NCBI GenBank assembly: GCA_003243275.1
Contig: QFQR01000001.1
Span: forward strand, 62,001-126,000
From: Leifsonia xyli
GTDB taxonomy: Bacteria; Actinomycetota; Actinomycetes; Actinomycetales; Microbacteriaceae
Length of the DNA stretch: 64,000 nucleotides
Direction of reading: 5' to 3'
Positions 17,570 through 28,070 of the stretch are shown piece after piece (position 1 is the first letter of the stretch; each line of letters starts with the position of its first letter). The notes below the pieces were generated by a model. That model saw nothing but the letters and a program-made list of their open reading frames with translations. It had not been told where the DNA came from and did no database searches. The translations under genes were made by a program, and so were the position numbers.

Positions 17570-18940
17570 TCAGCCGTGCAGAGGCTTCCCCGCGAGGGCC
17601 AGGAAGGCCTCGCCGAGCGCCTCGTTCTGAGTCGGGTGGGCGTGGATGTAGGGGGCGATGTCCTCGGGGTAGGCGTCCCAGTCGACGACGAGCTGGGCCT
17701 CGCCGATGAGCTCGCCGACGCGGGCGCCGATCATGTGCACACCGACGACCGGGCCGTCGTTGACGCGGATCGCCTTGATGATGCCCGTGGTTCCGATGAT
17801 GTGGCTCTTGCCGTTGCCGGCGAGGTTGTACTCGACGACGGTGATGTTCTCGGCGCCGTAGCTCTCCTCGGCCTTGGCCTGGGTGAGCCCGACCGAGGCG
17901 ACCTCGGGGTCCGAGTAGGTGATCTTCGGGATGTTGACGTCCTCGACCTTGATCGGGTCGAGGCCGGCCAGCACCTCGGCGACGTAGATGCCCTGCTGGT
18001 AGCCGCGGTGCGCGAGCTGCAGGCCGGGGACGATGTCGCCGACGGCATAGACGCCGGGAACCGTGGTCTGGAGCGTCTCGTCGACGACGACGAAACCGCG
18101 GTCGAGCTGCACGCCGACCTCCTCGTAGCCGAGGTTGGCAGTGAGCGGTCCGCGCCCGACCGCGACGAGCAGGATGTCGGCCTCGACGGTCGCACCGTTC
18201 TCGAGCGTCACGACGACGCCCGACTCGTTCTGGGTGACACCCGCGAACCGCACGCCGACCGAGAAGTCGATGCCACGACGACGGAACGCGCGCTCGAAGT
18301 GCTTCGAGATCGACTCGTCCTCGTTGGGGACGAGCCGCGGCAGCGCCTCGATGATCGTGACCTCGGCGCCCCAGCTCTTCCAGACGCTCGAGAACTCGAC
18401 GCCGATGACGCCGCCGCCGAGCACGGCGACCTTCTTGGGCACGAAGTCGAGCGTGAGGGCCTGCTCGGAGGTGATGACCCGGCCGCCGATCTCGAGGCCG
18501 GGGAGCGTGCGCGAGTACGAGCCCGTGGCGAGCACGACGTTGGTTCCGGTGATCAACTGGTCGCCGACCTGCACGGTCGTGGGGGAGACGAGACGGCCGG
18601 TGCCCTCGATCGTCGTGATCCCGCGCGCCTTGATGAGCCCCTGGAGGCCCTTGTACTTCCCCGCGACGACACCCTCGCGATACGCGGTGACCGCGGCGAC
18701 GTCGATGCCGCCGAACTGGGTCGCGACGCCGTACTTCGCGGCCTCACGGGAGACGTCTGCGACCTCTGCGGAGTGGAGCAGTGCCTTCGTCGGGATGCAG
18801 CCGATGTGCAGGCAGGTGCCGCCGACCTTGTCCTTCTCGATGAGGGCCACGGACTTGCCGAGCTGGGCATAGCGCAGCGCAGCGGCGTAGCCACCGCTTC
18901 CCGCTCCCAAGACGACGAGGTCGAAATTCTGCTCTGACAC
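17570..18940 (-). CDS. lpdA: Dihydrolipoyl dehydrogenase (E3)
   Basis: A 456-residue flavoprotein that reoxidises the dihydrolipoamide of E2 with NAD. It shows the FAD site GAGSGGYAAALRYAQLGK, the redox disulfide GGTCLHIGCIPTKALL, the NAD site AVLGGGVIGVEFSSVW, the second FAD motif GVYAVGDI and the C-terminal catalytic HAHPTQNEALGEAF (His-Glu pair). I chose GTG 18940 because AAGGGAG lies 8 bases before it and the sequence then starts SEQNFDLVVLG; a longer frame upstream adds 24 residues that do not belong to the family. It is likely transcribed with sucB downstream. Confidence 0.96.
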   Translation of the reverse strand: MSEQNFDLVVLGAGSGGYAAALRYAQLGKSVALIEKDKVGGTCLHIGCIPTKALLHSAEVADVSREAAKYGVATQFGGIDVAAVTAYREGVVAGKYKGLQGLIKARGITTIEGTGRLVSPTTVQVGDQLITGTNVVLATGSYSRTLPGLEIGGRVITSEQALTLDFVPKKVAVLGGGVIGVEFSSVWKSWGAEVTIIEALPRLVPNEDESISKHFERAFRRRGIDFSVGVRFAGVTQNESGVVVTLENGATVEADILLVAVGRGPLTANLGYEEVGVQLDRGFVVVDETLQTTVPGVYAVGDIVPGLQLAHRGYQQGIYVAEVLAGLDPIKVEDVNIPKITYSDPEVASVGLTQAKAEESYGAENITVVEYNLAGNGKSHIIGTTGIIKAIRVNDGPVVGVHMIGARVGELIGEAQLVVDWDAYPEDIAPYIHAHPTQNEALGEAFLALAGKPLHG

Positions 18941-19037
18941 CGGTGAAACTCCCTTGCGTGTCACGTGTCGGAACTCCGCGTCATCGGTGGTGTCGCGGAG
19001 AGGGGAAGGCAAGCGATTCCTTGCTCTGACGACCCTA

Positions 19038-20528
19038 CTACGCGTCCGCGAGCCGCGCCGTCAGCGCGAGCATGGTGCGCACCGAGACCGCGGTCGGACC
19101 CTTGCCGATGCCGCCGTACGGGCTGCCGGAGTTGTAGGCGGGGCCTGCGATGTCGAGGTGCGCCCACCCCGTGCGGGCCCCCGGGCCCTCGCCGTCCGTC
19201 TCGCCGACGAAGGTCTTGAGGAAGTGGCCTGCGACGAGCATGCCGCCCGCGGTATGCCCGGGCTTCGCGTTCGCGAGATCGGCGATGTCGGAGTCGAGCA
19301 CCGAGCGCAGCTCCGGCGGCAGCGGCATGGCCCACATGGGCTCGTCGGCGCCCTCCGCCGCAGCGAGCACGAGCTCGACGGCGGCCTCGTCGCCCATCAC
19401 CGCGGTGGTGCGTTCGCCCATCGCGACCCGGGCGGCACCGGTCAGGGTGGCGATGTCGACGAGGAGGTCGGGCCTCTCGACGGCGGCCGCGGCCAGCCCG
19501 TCCGCAAGCACCAGCCGGCCCTCCGCATCCGTGTTGGTCACCTCGACGGTCGTGCCGTTCCAGGTGCGCAGCACGTCTCCCGGGCGCACGGCGGTGCCGG
19601 ACGGCATGTTCTCGGCGAGGCACAGCCAGGCCGAGACCCGCACGGGGAGCTCACGGCGGGCGGCGTCGAGCACCACAGCGAGCGCCGTGGCGGCACCCGT
19701 CATGTCGTACTTCATCGTGGCCATCGAGGCGGGCGGCTTGAGCGAGAGCCCGCCCGAGTCGTAGGTGATGCCCTTGCCGATCACGGCGAGGTGGCGCGTC
19801 GCCGATTCCGGGGCGTAGCGCACCACGACGAGACGCGGTCCGCGGCTGGAGCCTGCCCCGACCGCGAGGATGCCGCCGAATCCCTGGGCGGCGAGCTCCT
19901 CCGGCTCCAGCACCTCGAGCTCGACCGGCAGAGCATCCGCGAGTTCCCGGGTGCGCGCGACGAAGGTCTCGGGGTAGAGATCGGAGGCGGGCTCGTTGAC
20001 GAGGTCGCGGACCAGATGCGTGGCCAGCGCGGTGGCGCGCGCCGCGGCGACCAGTCGGGCGCCGTCGAACGAGGCCGGAACGCGCAGGGTGATCTCGCCG
20101 ACCGGGAGGCGGGAGCTGACATCCCCCGTGCGGTACGCGAGGTAGGCGTAGGCGCCGCTCGCCGCCGACTCGAGCACCAGCTCGGCGGTCTGCTCGTCGG
20201 CGACCGGCAGCGCGAGCACGATCGAGGCGAGGCCGGATGCGAGACGTCCCGCGGCACCGGCGGCCGAACGGAGCGTGCCGCGCGTCGGCTCCTGGCCGAG
20301 TCCGAGGAAGGCGACCGAGGTGCCGGAGCCTGGAAGCGCGGGTCCGCGGCGGAACTCGTCGGCGGCCCCCGTGACGCCGAGTGGTGCCAGCAGCTTCTCG
20401 AGCCCGGCCGGTGCGTCCTCGATCGCGATGCGCGGCCCATCCGGACCCTTCGTCACCCCGATCACGAGGAGCGAGGCGGTGAGCGCGGCGAGCGGCTCGG
20501 AGGTCACGGAGAGCGCGGGAACGGCCAT
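19038..20528 (-). CDS. pepA: Leucyl aminopeptidase (M17)
   Basis: The 496-residue peptidase has the M17 C-terminal catalytic half: VIGKGITYDSGGLSLKP (lysine and aspartate metal ligands), MKYDMTGAA, and the signature NTDAEGRLVLADGL with metal-binding Asp and Glu. It is a cytoplasmic di-metal exopeptidase that trims N-terminal residues from peptides. The length is normal. It starts 104 bases from the divergent PAC2 gene, and lpdA follows on the same strand after 97 bases. Confidence 0.95.
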   Translation of the reverse strand: MAVPALSVTSEPLAALTASLLVIGVTKGPDGPRIAIEDAPAGLEKLLAPLGVTGAADEFRRGPALPGSGTSVAFLGLGQEPTRGTLRSAAGAAGRLASGLASIVLALPVADEQTAELVLESAASGAYAYLAYRTGDVSSRLPVGEITLRVPASFDGARLVAAARATALATHLVRDLVNEPASDLYPETFVARTRELADALPVELEVLEPEELAAQGFGGILAVGAGSSRGPRLVVVRYAPESATRHLAVIGKGITYDSGGLSLKPPASMATMKYDMTGAATALAVVLDAARRELPVRVSAWLCLAENMPSGTAVRPGDVLRTWNGTTVEVTNTDAEGRLVLADGLAAAAVERPDLLVDIATLTGAARVAMGERTTAVMGDEAAVELVLAAAEGADEPMWAMPLPPELRSVLDSDIADLANAKPGHTAGGMLVAGHFLKTFVGETDGEGPGARTGWAHLDIAGPAYNSGSPYGGIGKGPTAVSVRTMLALTARLADA

Positions 20529-20632
20529 GCCGTCAGGCTACTGGCCGCGGCGCGCGGTCTTGTTCGCTGTCAGCATCACGGCATGCCCGCGGGGATCGGG
20601 CACCCGTCGGGGGCTGCTTCTAGAATCGGCAC

Positions 20633-21544
20633 ATGGATCCGAACCCGCTCTACGAGGTGGTCGGCGATGTCTCCGACGTCCCCGCCGGACTTCATCTCGT
20701 GGCGGGGCTCACGGGTTTCACCGACTCGGGTGCCGCCGTGGCCCAGCTCACCGAGCTGCTGCGCGGGATGCCCGCGGTGCGGGACCTCGCGGTGTTCGAC
20801 AACGATCAGCTGCTCGACTACCGCGCACGGCGTCCGGTGATGTACTTCGACGAGGATCACCTGGCGTCCTACGAACCGGCCCGCCTCACGCTGCAGTTGG
20901 TCGAGGACGAACTGCATCGTCCGTTCCTGCTGCTGACCGGCTACGAGCCGGACTTCCGCTGGGAGGCGTTCATCCGCGCCGTCGTCGAACTGGTCGAGCG
21001 CTTCGGCGTCGCGGACACCACCTGGATCAACGCCATCCCGATGCCGACGCCGCACACGCGCACGATCGGGGTGACGGTCAGCGGCAACCGCAGCGAGCTC
21101 GCCGACGCCTACTCGGTGTGGCGGCCGCGCACCCAGGTGCCGGGCAACGCACTGCACCTGCTGGAGTTCCGGCTGCAGGAGATCGAGCATCCGATCGCGG
21201 GGTTCGTGCTGCTCATCCCGCACTACCTGGCCGACACGGAGTTCCCGCTCGCGGCCGTCGCCGCGGTCGAGAGCATCAGCGCGGCGACCGGGCTCATCTT
21301 CCCGACCGACGAGCTGCGGGAGGAGGGGCGCGGGTTCATCCAGAAGGTGGAGGAGCAGGTCGCCGGCAACCCGGAGCTCGAGCGTCTCGTGCGCACCCTC
21401 GAGGAGCGGCACGACAGCTACATGGAGGAGAACCCCCTCCCGTCGCCGCTCGTCGACGAGGACGGCGAGCTGCCGAGCGCCGACACGATCGCGGCCGAAC
21501 TGGAGCGCTTCCTCGCCTCCCGACGCGACGAGCCGCATAGCTGA
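20633..21544 (+). CDS. PAC2-family protein
   Basis: A 303-residue protein with the PAC2 fold: a beta-rich N-terminal half with GLHLVAGLTGFTDSGAAVAQL, LLLTGYEPDFRWEAF and the turn INAIPMPTPHTRTIGVTVSG. A helical tail with a predicted coiled coil follows (about residues 235-265). PAC2 proteins are related to eukaryotic proteasome assembly chaperones and are common in actinobacteria; their role there is unproven. The ATG at 20633 is 41 bases from the MFS gene end-to-start on the same strand, so they may be co-transcribed. Confidence 0.88.
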   Translation: MDPNPLYEVVGDVSDVPAGLHLVAGLTGFTDSGAAVAQLTELLRGMPAVRDLAVFDNDQLLDYRARRPVMYFDEDHLASYEPARLTLQLVEDELHRPFLLLTGYEPDFRWEAFIRAVVELVERFGVADTTWINAIPMPTPHTRTIGVTVSGNRSELADAYSVWRPRTQVPGNALHLLEFRLQEIEHPIAGFVLLIPHYLADTEFPLAAVAAVESISAATGLIFPTDELREEGRGFIQKVEEQVAGNPELERLVRTLEERHDSYMEENPLPSPLVDEDGELPSADTIAAELERFLASRRDEPHS

Positions 21545-21585
21545 GCGCTCCAGGCGGCGGCTCGCTCGCGCGTAGCATCGGGGGA

Positions 21586-22926
21586 GTGAACTCCGCGCGA
21601 TCCTGGGTCGTCTTCGCGGCAGCCGCGTTCGCCTACCTCGTCGCCGTCATGCAGCGCACCTCCTTCGGTGTCGCGGGCGTGGATGCGACCGATCGCTTCG
21701 CGGTGAACGCCGCCATCATCTCGACGATCGCGGTGGTGCAGATCGTCGTCTACGCCGTGCTGCAGATCCCCGTCGGCCTCCTGCTCGATCGCGTGGGCGC
21801 GCCTCCCCTCATCGTGGTCGGCGCCGTCGTGATGGCGGTCGGTCAGGGCCTGCTGGCGATCTCGGACGGGGTCGGCCTCGCCCTCGTGGCGCGCGTGCTC
21901 GTCGGCATGGGCGATGCCGCGACCTTCGTGAGCGTCATCCGCCTGCTGCCGGGATGGTTCGACGGGCGCATCGTGCCGCAGCTCATGCAGTGGGTGGGGA
22001 TGACGGGGCAGCTGGGGCAGATCGTCGCAGCGTTCCCGTTCGCGCTGCTGCTGCACTCCTTCGGCTGGACACCCGCGTTCCTCGCGGGGGCGGCGGGCGG
22101 GGTGCTCGCCGCGGGTGTCGCACTCGCCCTCGTGCGCCGGGGGAGCGACCGGCTCACGACGGCGGAGATCAGCACGATCAACCCGGCGGAACGCGGCTTG
22201 CGCGCGAGTCTCGGACGGCCGGGCACCCAGCTCGCCTTCTGGGCGCACCTGCTCGCCGGCACGGTGCCGACGATGCTCGGCATCATGTGGGGCTACCCCT
22301 TCCTGACGGCGGGGCTCGGCTACGACCCGGGAACCGCATCCGGGATCTTCGTGCTCATCGTGGTCGGCACCCTCGTGTCGGGGCCGATCATCGGCCTGCT
22401 CGTGGCGCGGCATCCGAGTCGCCGAAGCGATCTGGTGCTCGGCGTCACCTGGGGCACCTTCGCGATCTGGTCGCTCGTGCTGCTGTGGCAGCCGGTGCCG
22501 CCGCTCTGGCTCGTGGCGGTGTTCTTCTTCAGCGTCGGGATGTGCGGCCCGGCGTCGCTCATCGGGCTCGACCTCGCGCGCAGCCTCAATCCGCGGCACG
22601 CGCACGGCTCGGCGACCGGGGTGGCGAACTCGGGGGGATTCATCGGAGGCTTCGTCGCGATGCTGCTGGTCGGCGTGGTGCTCGACGTCGTCGACGAGGT
22701 GCGGGTGGCCGGCGGTGCGGCATCCGATCTCTACAGCCTCGAGGGATTCCGGATCGCGTTCCTCGCGGTCTATCTCATCGCCGTGGTCGGAACGGTCGGT
22801 CTGCTGTGGAAACGCGCGCACACCCGGCGACGGCTGTTCGAGGAGGAGGGAATAAGCATCGCACCGCTCTGGGTTGGACTCTTCAGAGCCCGCGGCAGGA
22901 AGCGTCCTCCGCGTGTGAGAGAATAG
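21586..22926 (+). CDS. MFS transporter
   Basis: A 446-residue protein with about 12 hydrophobic segments and an MFS motif between helices 2 and 3 ([12 protein letters not shown]). The N-terminal [25 protein letters not shown] is typical of nitrate/sugar-phosphate-like MFS members. The GTG at 21586 follows GGGGGA. It lies between the PAC2 gene and the principal sigma factor. The substrate is unknown. Confidence 0.88.
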   Translation: MNSARSWVVFAAAAFAYLVAVMQRTSFGVAGVDATDRFAVNAAIISTIAVVQIVVYAVLQIPVGLLLDRVGAPPLIVVGAVVMAVGQGLLAISDGVGLALVARVLVGMGDAATFVSVIRLLPGWFDGRIVPQLMQWVGMTGQLGQIVAAFPFALLLHSFGWTPAFLAGAAGGVLAAGVALALVRRGSDRLTTAEISTINPAERGLRASLGRPGTQLAFWAHLLAGTVPTMLGIMWGYPFLTAGLGYDPGTASGIFVLIVVGTLVSGPIIGLLVARHPSRRSDLVLGVTWGTFAIWSLVLLWQPVPPLWLVAVFFFSVGMCGPASLIGLDLARSLNPRHAHGSATGVANSGGFIGGFVAMLLVGVVLDVVDEVRVAGGAASDLYSLEGFRIAFLAVYLIAVVGTVGLLWKRAHTRRRLFEEEGISIAPLWVGLFRARGRKRPPRVRE

Positions 22927-23059
22927 ACAACCGAGACCCGGTCGAACCCCCGTCTCGCGCAGCAGGATCGGAGATCGACTCCGGTGCGGATGCGTGGGGG
23001 GCTTGACACGGGTCTACGTACTGCCCAGACGCACCTCCCCACCCGCGAAAGGGGTCAGC

Positions 23060-24496
<1,437 letters not shown>

Positions 24497-24504
24497 GCCG
24501 CCGC

Positions 24505-25236
24505 GTGGCACACGACGATCTGCACGTCCCCTACGACGAGAACCGCACGCGGCCTCGTGAGGTCGAGGTCGACGGCACCCGCTACGAGCGGCTGCCGATC
24601 AAGACGCACGTGGTGCTGCCGGGCGAGCCGCTGGATCCCGTGATCGAGAAGTACGCCATCGGCGAGCTGCGCGACGGCGACTGGCTGTTCATGACGGAGA
24701 AGATGGTGGCGGGCTCGCAGGGCCGCGCCTACCCCGTCTCGGAGGTGCACGCCCGCCCGCTCGCGGTCTGGCTCGCGAGGCGCGTCGTGCGGACGCCGTG
24801 GGGCATCGGGCTCGGCATCCCCGAGACGATGGAGATGGCGATCCGCGAGGTCGGCACCGTGCGCATCCTGTTCGCGGCCGGTGTCTCGGTGATCTCGAAG
24901 AAGGTGCTGCGCCGCACCGGTGACTTCTATCGGATCGCGGGGCCGAAGGCCCGCGGCATCGATGGACCGGGTTACCCGACGATCCCCCCGTACGACGAGA
25001 TGGTCGTGCTGACGGCGGAGAAGCCGCGGCAGACCTCGGAGCACGTGCGCGAGGTCATCGCCCGGCACGGCATCCGCGCCGAGGTGCTGCTGGTCGACAT
25101 CAACGACATCGGTGGCAACGTGCTCGGCTCCACCCTGTCGCGCGCCGAGGAGAAGCTCGTGGCACGTGTGCTGCGGGACAACCCGATTGGGCAGGGGCAC
25201 GAGTCGACGCCGCTCGGCATCATCCGCCGCGTCTGA
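24505..25236 (+). CDS. CofE-like (F420-0:gamma-glutamyl ligase-like) protein
   Basis: A 243-residue protein with the CofE-like fold: YERLPIKTHVVLPGEPLDPVIEKY, a metal/substrate block DGDWLFMTEKMVAGSQGRAYP, and DINDIGGNVLG near residue 195. True CofE adds glutamates to coenzyme F420; stand-alone relatives of this length also exist with unknown substrates. No other F420 genes are in this window, so the exact reaction is open. The GTG at 24505 lies 9 bases after the sigA stop, so it is probably read with sigA. It runs towards the IS element 24 bases after its stop. Confidence 0.78.
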   Translation: MAHDDLHVPYDENRTRPREVEVDGTRYERLPIKTHVVLPGEPLDPVIEKYAIGELRDGDWLFMTEKMVAGSQGRAYPVSEVHARPLAVWLARRVVRTPWGIGLGIPETMEMAIREVGTVRILFAAGVSVISKKVLRRTGDFYRIAGPKARGIDGPGYPTIPPYDEMVVLTAEKPRQTSEHVREVIARHGIRAEVLLVDINDIGGNVLGSTLSRAEEKLVARVLRDNPIGQGHESTPLGIIRRV

Positions 25237-25254
25237 ATCCGCCGCGTCGGAGCG

Positions 25255-26214
25255 CTAGTTGTAGTTCCCCGTGAGGTTGTGAACGCGGGCTGCGGGGACG
25301 AGGCCGCCGATTCCGGTGTGGGGTCGGTGGTGATTGTAGTGATGCAGCCAGTGGGCGTAGGTCTCTGAGCGGGCGGCATCGGTGAGATAGAGCTGGTCGT
25401 AGGCCCACTCGGATGCCAGGGTGCGGTTGAAGCGCTCGACCTTGCCGTTGGTCTGGGGTCGGTAGGGGCGGGTGAAGATGTGCCGGGCGGGGCCGAGGGC
25501 GGCGGCGAAGTCGCGGGAGCGGTAGCAGGCGCCGTTGTCGGTCATCACCGCCTCGACGTCGATGCCGGCGTCGGCGAAGAACTCGCGGGCTCGGACCCAG
25601 AACGCGGCGGCGGTCTCCTTGCGCTCGTCGGCCAGCTGCTCGGAGTAGGCCAGCCGGGAGTGGTCGTCGATGGCATGGTGGAGGAAGGCGTAGCCGGTCC
25701 CGGGCTGGCGGTTGCGGCGCCCGGCGCTCCGGCCGAGCATCCGGTGCCCGCCGCCGTCGGGGATGCGGCCGAGCTTCTTGATGTCGACATGCACCAGCGC
25801 CCCCGGCGCGGCGGCCTCGTAGCGGATCGGCCGCTGCTTGCGGACCGGCAGCCCGGTGGCGCGGTCGATGTGCGCCAGCGGTGGCATCCGGTAGCGCTCC
25901 AGCACCCGGCCGACTGTGGAGCGGGGGATGCCGAGGTGGTAGCCGAGGCGGTGCGGACCCCACCGCCTCGTGAAACGCAGCGCCACGATGCGCCGCTCGA
26001 CCCGCTGGCTCAGCCGAGCCGGCGAGCGATGAGGACGCGAGCTGCGGTCGGTCAGCGGCAGCCCGGCCCGGTAGCGGGCAGCCCACTTCGACGCCGTCGC
26101 CGGCGAGCACTGGAACCGCTCCGCGGCGCGCCTGATCGCCCAGCCGTCATCCACGACCAGCTTCGCAAGCCGACGCCTGCCCTCCGCCGTGAACGGCGTT
26201 CTACTCTGAGACAC
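25255..26214 (-). CDS. IS481-family DDE transposase
   Basis: The 319-residue transposase has an N-terminal helix-turn-helix (RLAKLVVDDGWAIRRAAERF, then SPATASKWAARY) and an integrase-core DDE domain: D in VHVDIKKLG, D in VMTDNGACYRS and E in QTNGKVERFNRTLASEW. The tail HHYNHHRPHTGIGG is usual for the family. The frame is intact, so it could be active. It starts at GTG 26214. Its TAG stop lies in the left target duplication, not in the element itself: the last sense codon AAC uses one element base and two flanking bases. Confidence 0.95.
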   Translation of the reverse strand: MSQSRTPFTAEGRRRLAKLVVDDGWAIRRAAERFQCSPATASKWAARYRAGLPLTDRSSRPHRSPARLSQRVERRIVALRFTRRWGPHRLGYHLGIPRSTVGRVLERYRMPPLAHIDRATGLPVRKQRPIRYEAAAPGALVHVDIKKLGRIPDGGGHRMLGRSAGRRNRQPGTGYAFLHHAIDDHSRLAYSEQLADERKETAAAFWVRAREFFADAGIDVEAVMTDNGACYRSRDFAAALGPARHIFTRPYRPQTNGKVERFNRTLASEWAYDQLYLTDAARSETYAHWLHHYNHHRPHTGIGGLVPAARVHNLTGNYN

Positions 26215-26309
26215 GAAGACCTCCGTTGTGAAGAAGTGAGTGTGGTAACCCACATCCTCCACGGAGGTCTTCGCTAACTCACCCGTTCACAACCTCGTGA
26301 GGAACTACA
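25260..26309 (-). mobile_element. IS481-family insertion sequence with GCTAGT target duplication
   Basis: A 1050-base element bounded by 26-base imperfect inverted repeats (25260-25285 and 26284-26309, 23 of 26 matching; outer end TGTAGTTCC). It is flanked by a perfect 6-base duplication GCTAGT at 25254-25259 and 26310-26315. Bordetella IS481 is known to insert at NCTAGN with a 6-base duplication, and this site fits. The element carries one transposase gene. It sits between the CofE-like gene and alr; the duplicated CTA provides the TAG stop of both alr and the transposase, so no host gene was broken. Confidence 0.95.
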
Positions 26310-26310
26310 G

Positions 26311-27375
26311 CTAGTCCTCGATGATCCGCGGGATGCGGTGCGAGGCGCGCGCGAGGATCTCGTCGCCGATCGTGCCCGCCCAGCGTGCCCAGTCCTCGAC
26401 GCTCGGCTCTCCCTCGCCTCCCGGACCGTAGATGACGGCGTGATCGCCGACCCGGACGCGCGGCTCGGCCGCGACGGCGATCGTGTCGACCTGCACCTCG
26501 CGGACCGCCGCGCGATCTCCCGCGAGCAGCACCTCCGCGCCGGAACCGGAGGGTCCGAGCACGGAGGGCGGCAGCCCGTCCGCGGAACCCACGTCGAGCC
26601 AGGCGAGACCGTCGGCGATCGCCAGCACCTCGGCGCGCAGCGTCATCGTGCCGCGCAGGCCGAGACCCGCGCCGTCGACATCGTCGAAGGGCGAGACCCC
26701 GTAGGCGGCGATGCCGAAACGCACGAGATCGAAGCGCGCCTCGCTCTCCCGGATGCCGGCCGAACTCGCGGCGAGGTGCAGCAGCGGCCGGTCGGGGCCT
26801 TCGAGATCGACCCCCAGCCCCGCGGCGACCGCGATCGCCGCGCGGAACTCGGCGAGGGCGGCGGCGTCCGCCTCGGGGGAGGCGTCGGCGAGGTGCGACC
26901 AGATGCCGGCGAGGCGCAGTCTCCCGGCCCGTGCGGCCTCGAGCGCCTCGGAGACGAGCGCCGGCCACTCCTCGGCGGAGGCGCCGTTGCGGTGCAGGCC
27001 CGTGTCGATCTTGAGGTGCACGCGGGCGGGGTGCGTGCCGGATGCCGCGACGATGCGGCGCAGTTCCTCCATCGAGGAGACGCCGAGATCGACCTCGCTC
27101 GCGATCGCCGCCGCGAAATCGGTCGCGGTGCCGTGCAGCCAGGCGAAGAGCGGTGCCTCGATCCCCGCCTCGCGGAGCGCGAGGGCCGCCGGAACCTCGA
27201 GCACCGCGAGGGAGTCGGCGCCCGACTCGAGCGCCGCGCGCGCGAGGGGCAGCATCCCGTGACCGTAGGCATCCGCCTTCACCGCGAGCATGGTGCGCGC
27301 GGGTGCCGCGGTCGCCGCGAGCAGCGCCACGTTGTGCCGGAAGGCGGGCAGATGGATGCGGAGCTCGGCGCTCAT
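26311..27375 (-). CDS. alr: Alanine racemase-like protein, barrel half intact, catalytic tyrosine missing
   Basis: A 354-residue fold-type III PLP protein. The barrel keeps the PLP lysine K33 in VKADAYGHG, KIDTGLHRNG, the SHLADASPEAD loop and RFGIAAYG. The C-terminal domain has lost the VSYG segment with the catalytic tyrosine: after TLRAEVLAIADGLAWL the chain goes straight to DVGSADG, where the family has GYADG. The MDQ motif reads VDT (VQVDTIAVA) and the late tyrosine position reads ASHRIPR. Alone it should not racemise alanine for peptidoglycan. Its ATG overlaps the stop of the next alr-like gene (ATGA, 27372-27375), so the two are co-translated. The stop codon TAG (26311-26313) lies in the target duplication of the adjacent IS. 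A longer upstream frame is the neighbour's shadow. Confidence 0.88.
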   Translation of the reverse strand: MSAELRIHLPAFRHNVALLAATAAPARTMLAVKADAYGHGMLPLARAALESGADSLAVLEVPAALALREAGIEAPLFAWLHGTATDFAAAIASEVDLGVSSMEELRRIVAASGTHPARVHLKIDTGLHRNGASAEEWPALVSEALEAARAGRLRLAGIWSHLADASPEADAAALAEFRAAIAVAAGLGVDLEGPDRPLLHLAASSAGIRESEARFDLVRFGIAAYGVSPFDDVDGAGLGLRGTMTLRAEVLAIADGLAWLDVGSADGLPPSVLGPSGSGAEVLLAGDRAAVREVQVDTIAVAAEPRVRVGDHAVIYGPGGEGEPSVEDWARWAGTIGDEILARASHRIPRIIED

Positions 27376-28070
27376 CGCGGCTCCCTCCGGAGGCGAGGCC
27401 CGAGTCCCGCGGTCAGGGCGTGCGGCGCCCGTTCGGTCCAGGCCGCCCACTCGGCGACGCTCGGCGCGCCCTGAGCGGGGTCGCCGAAGGCGACGACCTC
27501 CGCACCGATCGGCGGGGTGGCGTCCCCCAGCTCGACCACGAGCTGGTCCATGGCGATCCGGCCGACGAGCCGATAGCGGATGCCGTCGATCGCGAGCTCC
27601 GCGCGGTTGGAGGCGAGCCGCGGGATGCCGTCGGCGTACCCGAGCCCGACGAGCCCGAGCGCGGTCGGCGCGCTCGTGCGGTGGGTGTAGCCGTAGGAGA
27701 CCCCCGCGCCGGCGGGCACTCGCTTGACGGCGAGCAGCTCGCCCGCGACCGTCAGCACCGGCCGCGGCCCGGTGAGTCCGTAGGCGGCGGCCACCGCATC
27801 CGCGTCGGGGGCCGGAAGACGACCGACCCGCACCTCGGTGAAGCCCGCTGCCCGCGCCGGCCGTGCCGCGCCTTCGTCGGAGACGAGCACCGCGGTGATG
27901 CCGACCGCGCGTGCCACGGGAGCGACGAGCTCCCAGCCGTGACCGTAGGCGTCGGCTCGCGCATCGAGTGCGTCGATGCCCGAGTCGAGCAGTCGCGTGG
28001 CGAGCGCCTCGAGGTCGATCAGCGCGCGACGGCGGATACCGCGGGGCGAACCCGGGCTCGTCTCAGCCAG
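27372..28070 (-). CDS. Alanine racemase C-terminal-domain protein with a shortened barrel
   Basis: About 230 residues. It begins like an alanine racemase (RRALIDLEALATRLL, then DARADAYGHGW), but the PLP lysine is arginine. After VLVSDEGAARPARAAGF most of the barrel is missing, and the chain passes directly to GPRPVLTVAGELLAVK. The C-terminal domain is canonical: VSYGYTHR with the catalytic tyrosine, GLGYADGIPR and GRIAMDQLVVELG. It therefore complements what the coupled downstream gene lacks. The start is unresolved: no ATG, GTG or TTG lies in frame near the beginning. CTG 28070 has GGAG 7 bases upstream and overlaps the DUF7455 stop by 8 bases; CTG 28022 is another option. I use 28070 as the outer limit. 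Confidence 0.7.
   Translation of the reverse strand: MAETSPGSPRGIRRRALIDLEALATRLLDSGIDALDARADAYGHGWELVAPVARAVGITAVLVSDEGAARPARAAGFTEVRVGRLPAPDADAVAAAYGLTGPRPVLTVAGELLAVKRVPAGAGVSYGYTHRTSAPTALGLVGLGYADGIPRLASNRAELAIDGIRYRLVGRIAMDQLVVELGDATPPIGAEVVAFGDPAQGAPSVAEWAAWTERAPHALTAGLGPRLRREPR

Noticed and set aside
24505..25236. Calling the CofE-like gene part of an F420 synthesis operon
   Set aside because: No cofC, cofD, fbiC or other F420 gene is in the window; fold similarity alone does not set the reaction.
27376..27450. 25-residue extension at the start of the barrel-type alr gene
   Set aside because: It overlaps the coupled upstream alr-like gene, and the family sequence starts at MSAELRIHLPAF after the ATGA overlap.
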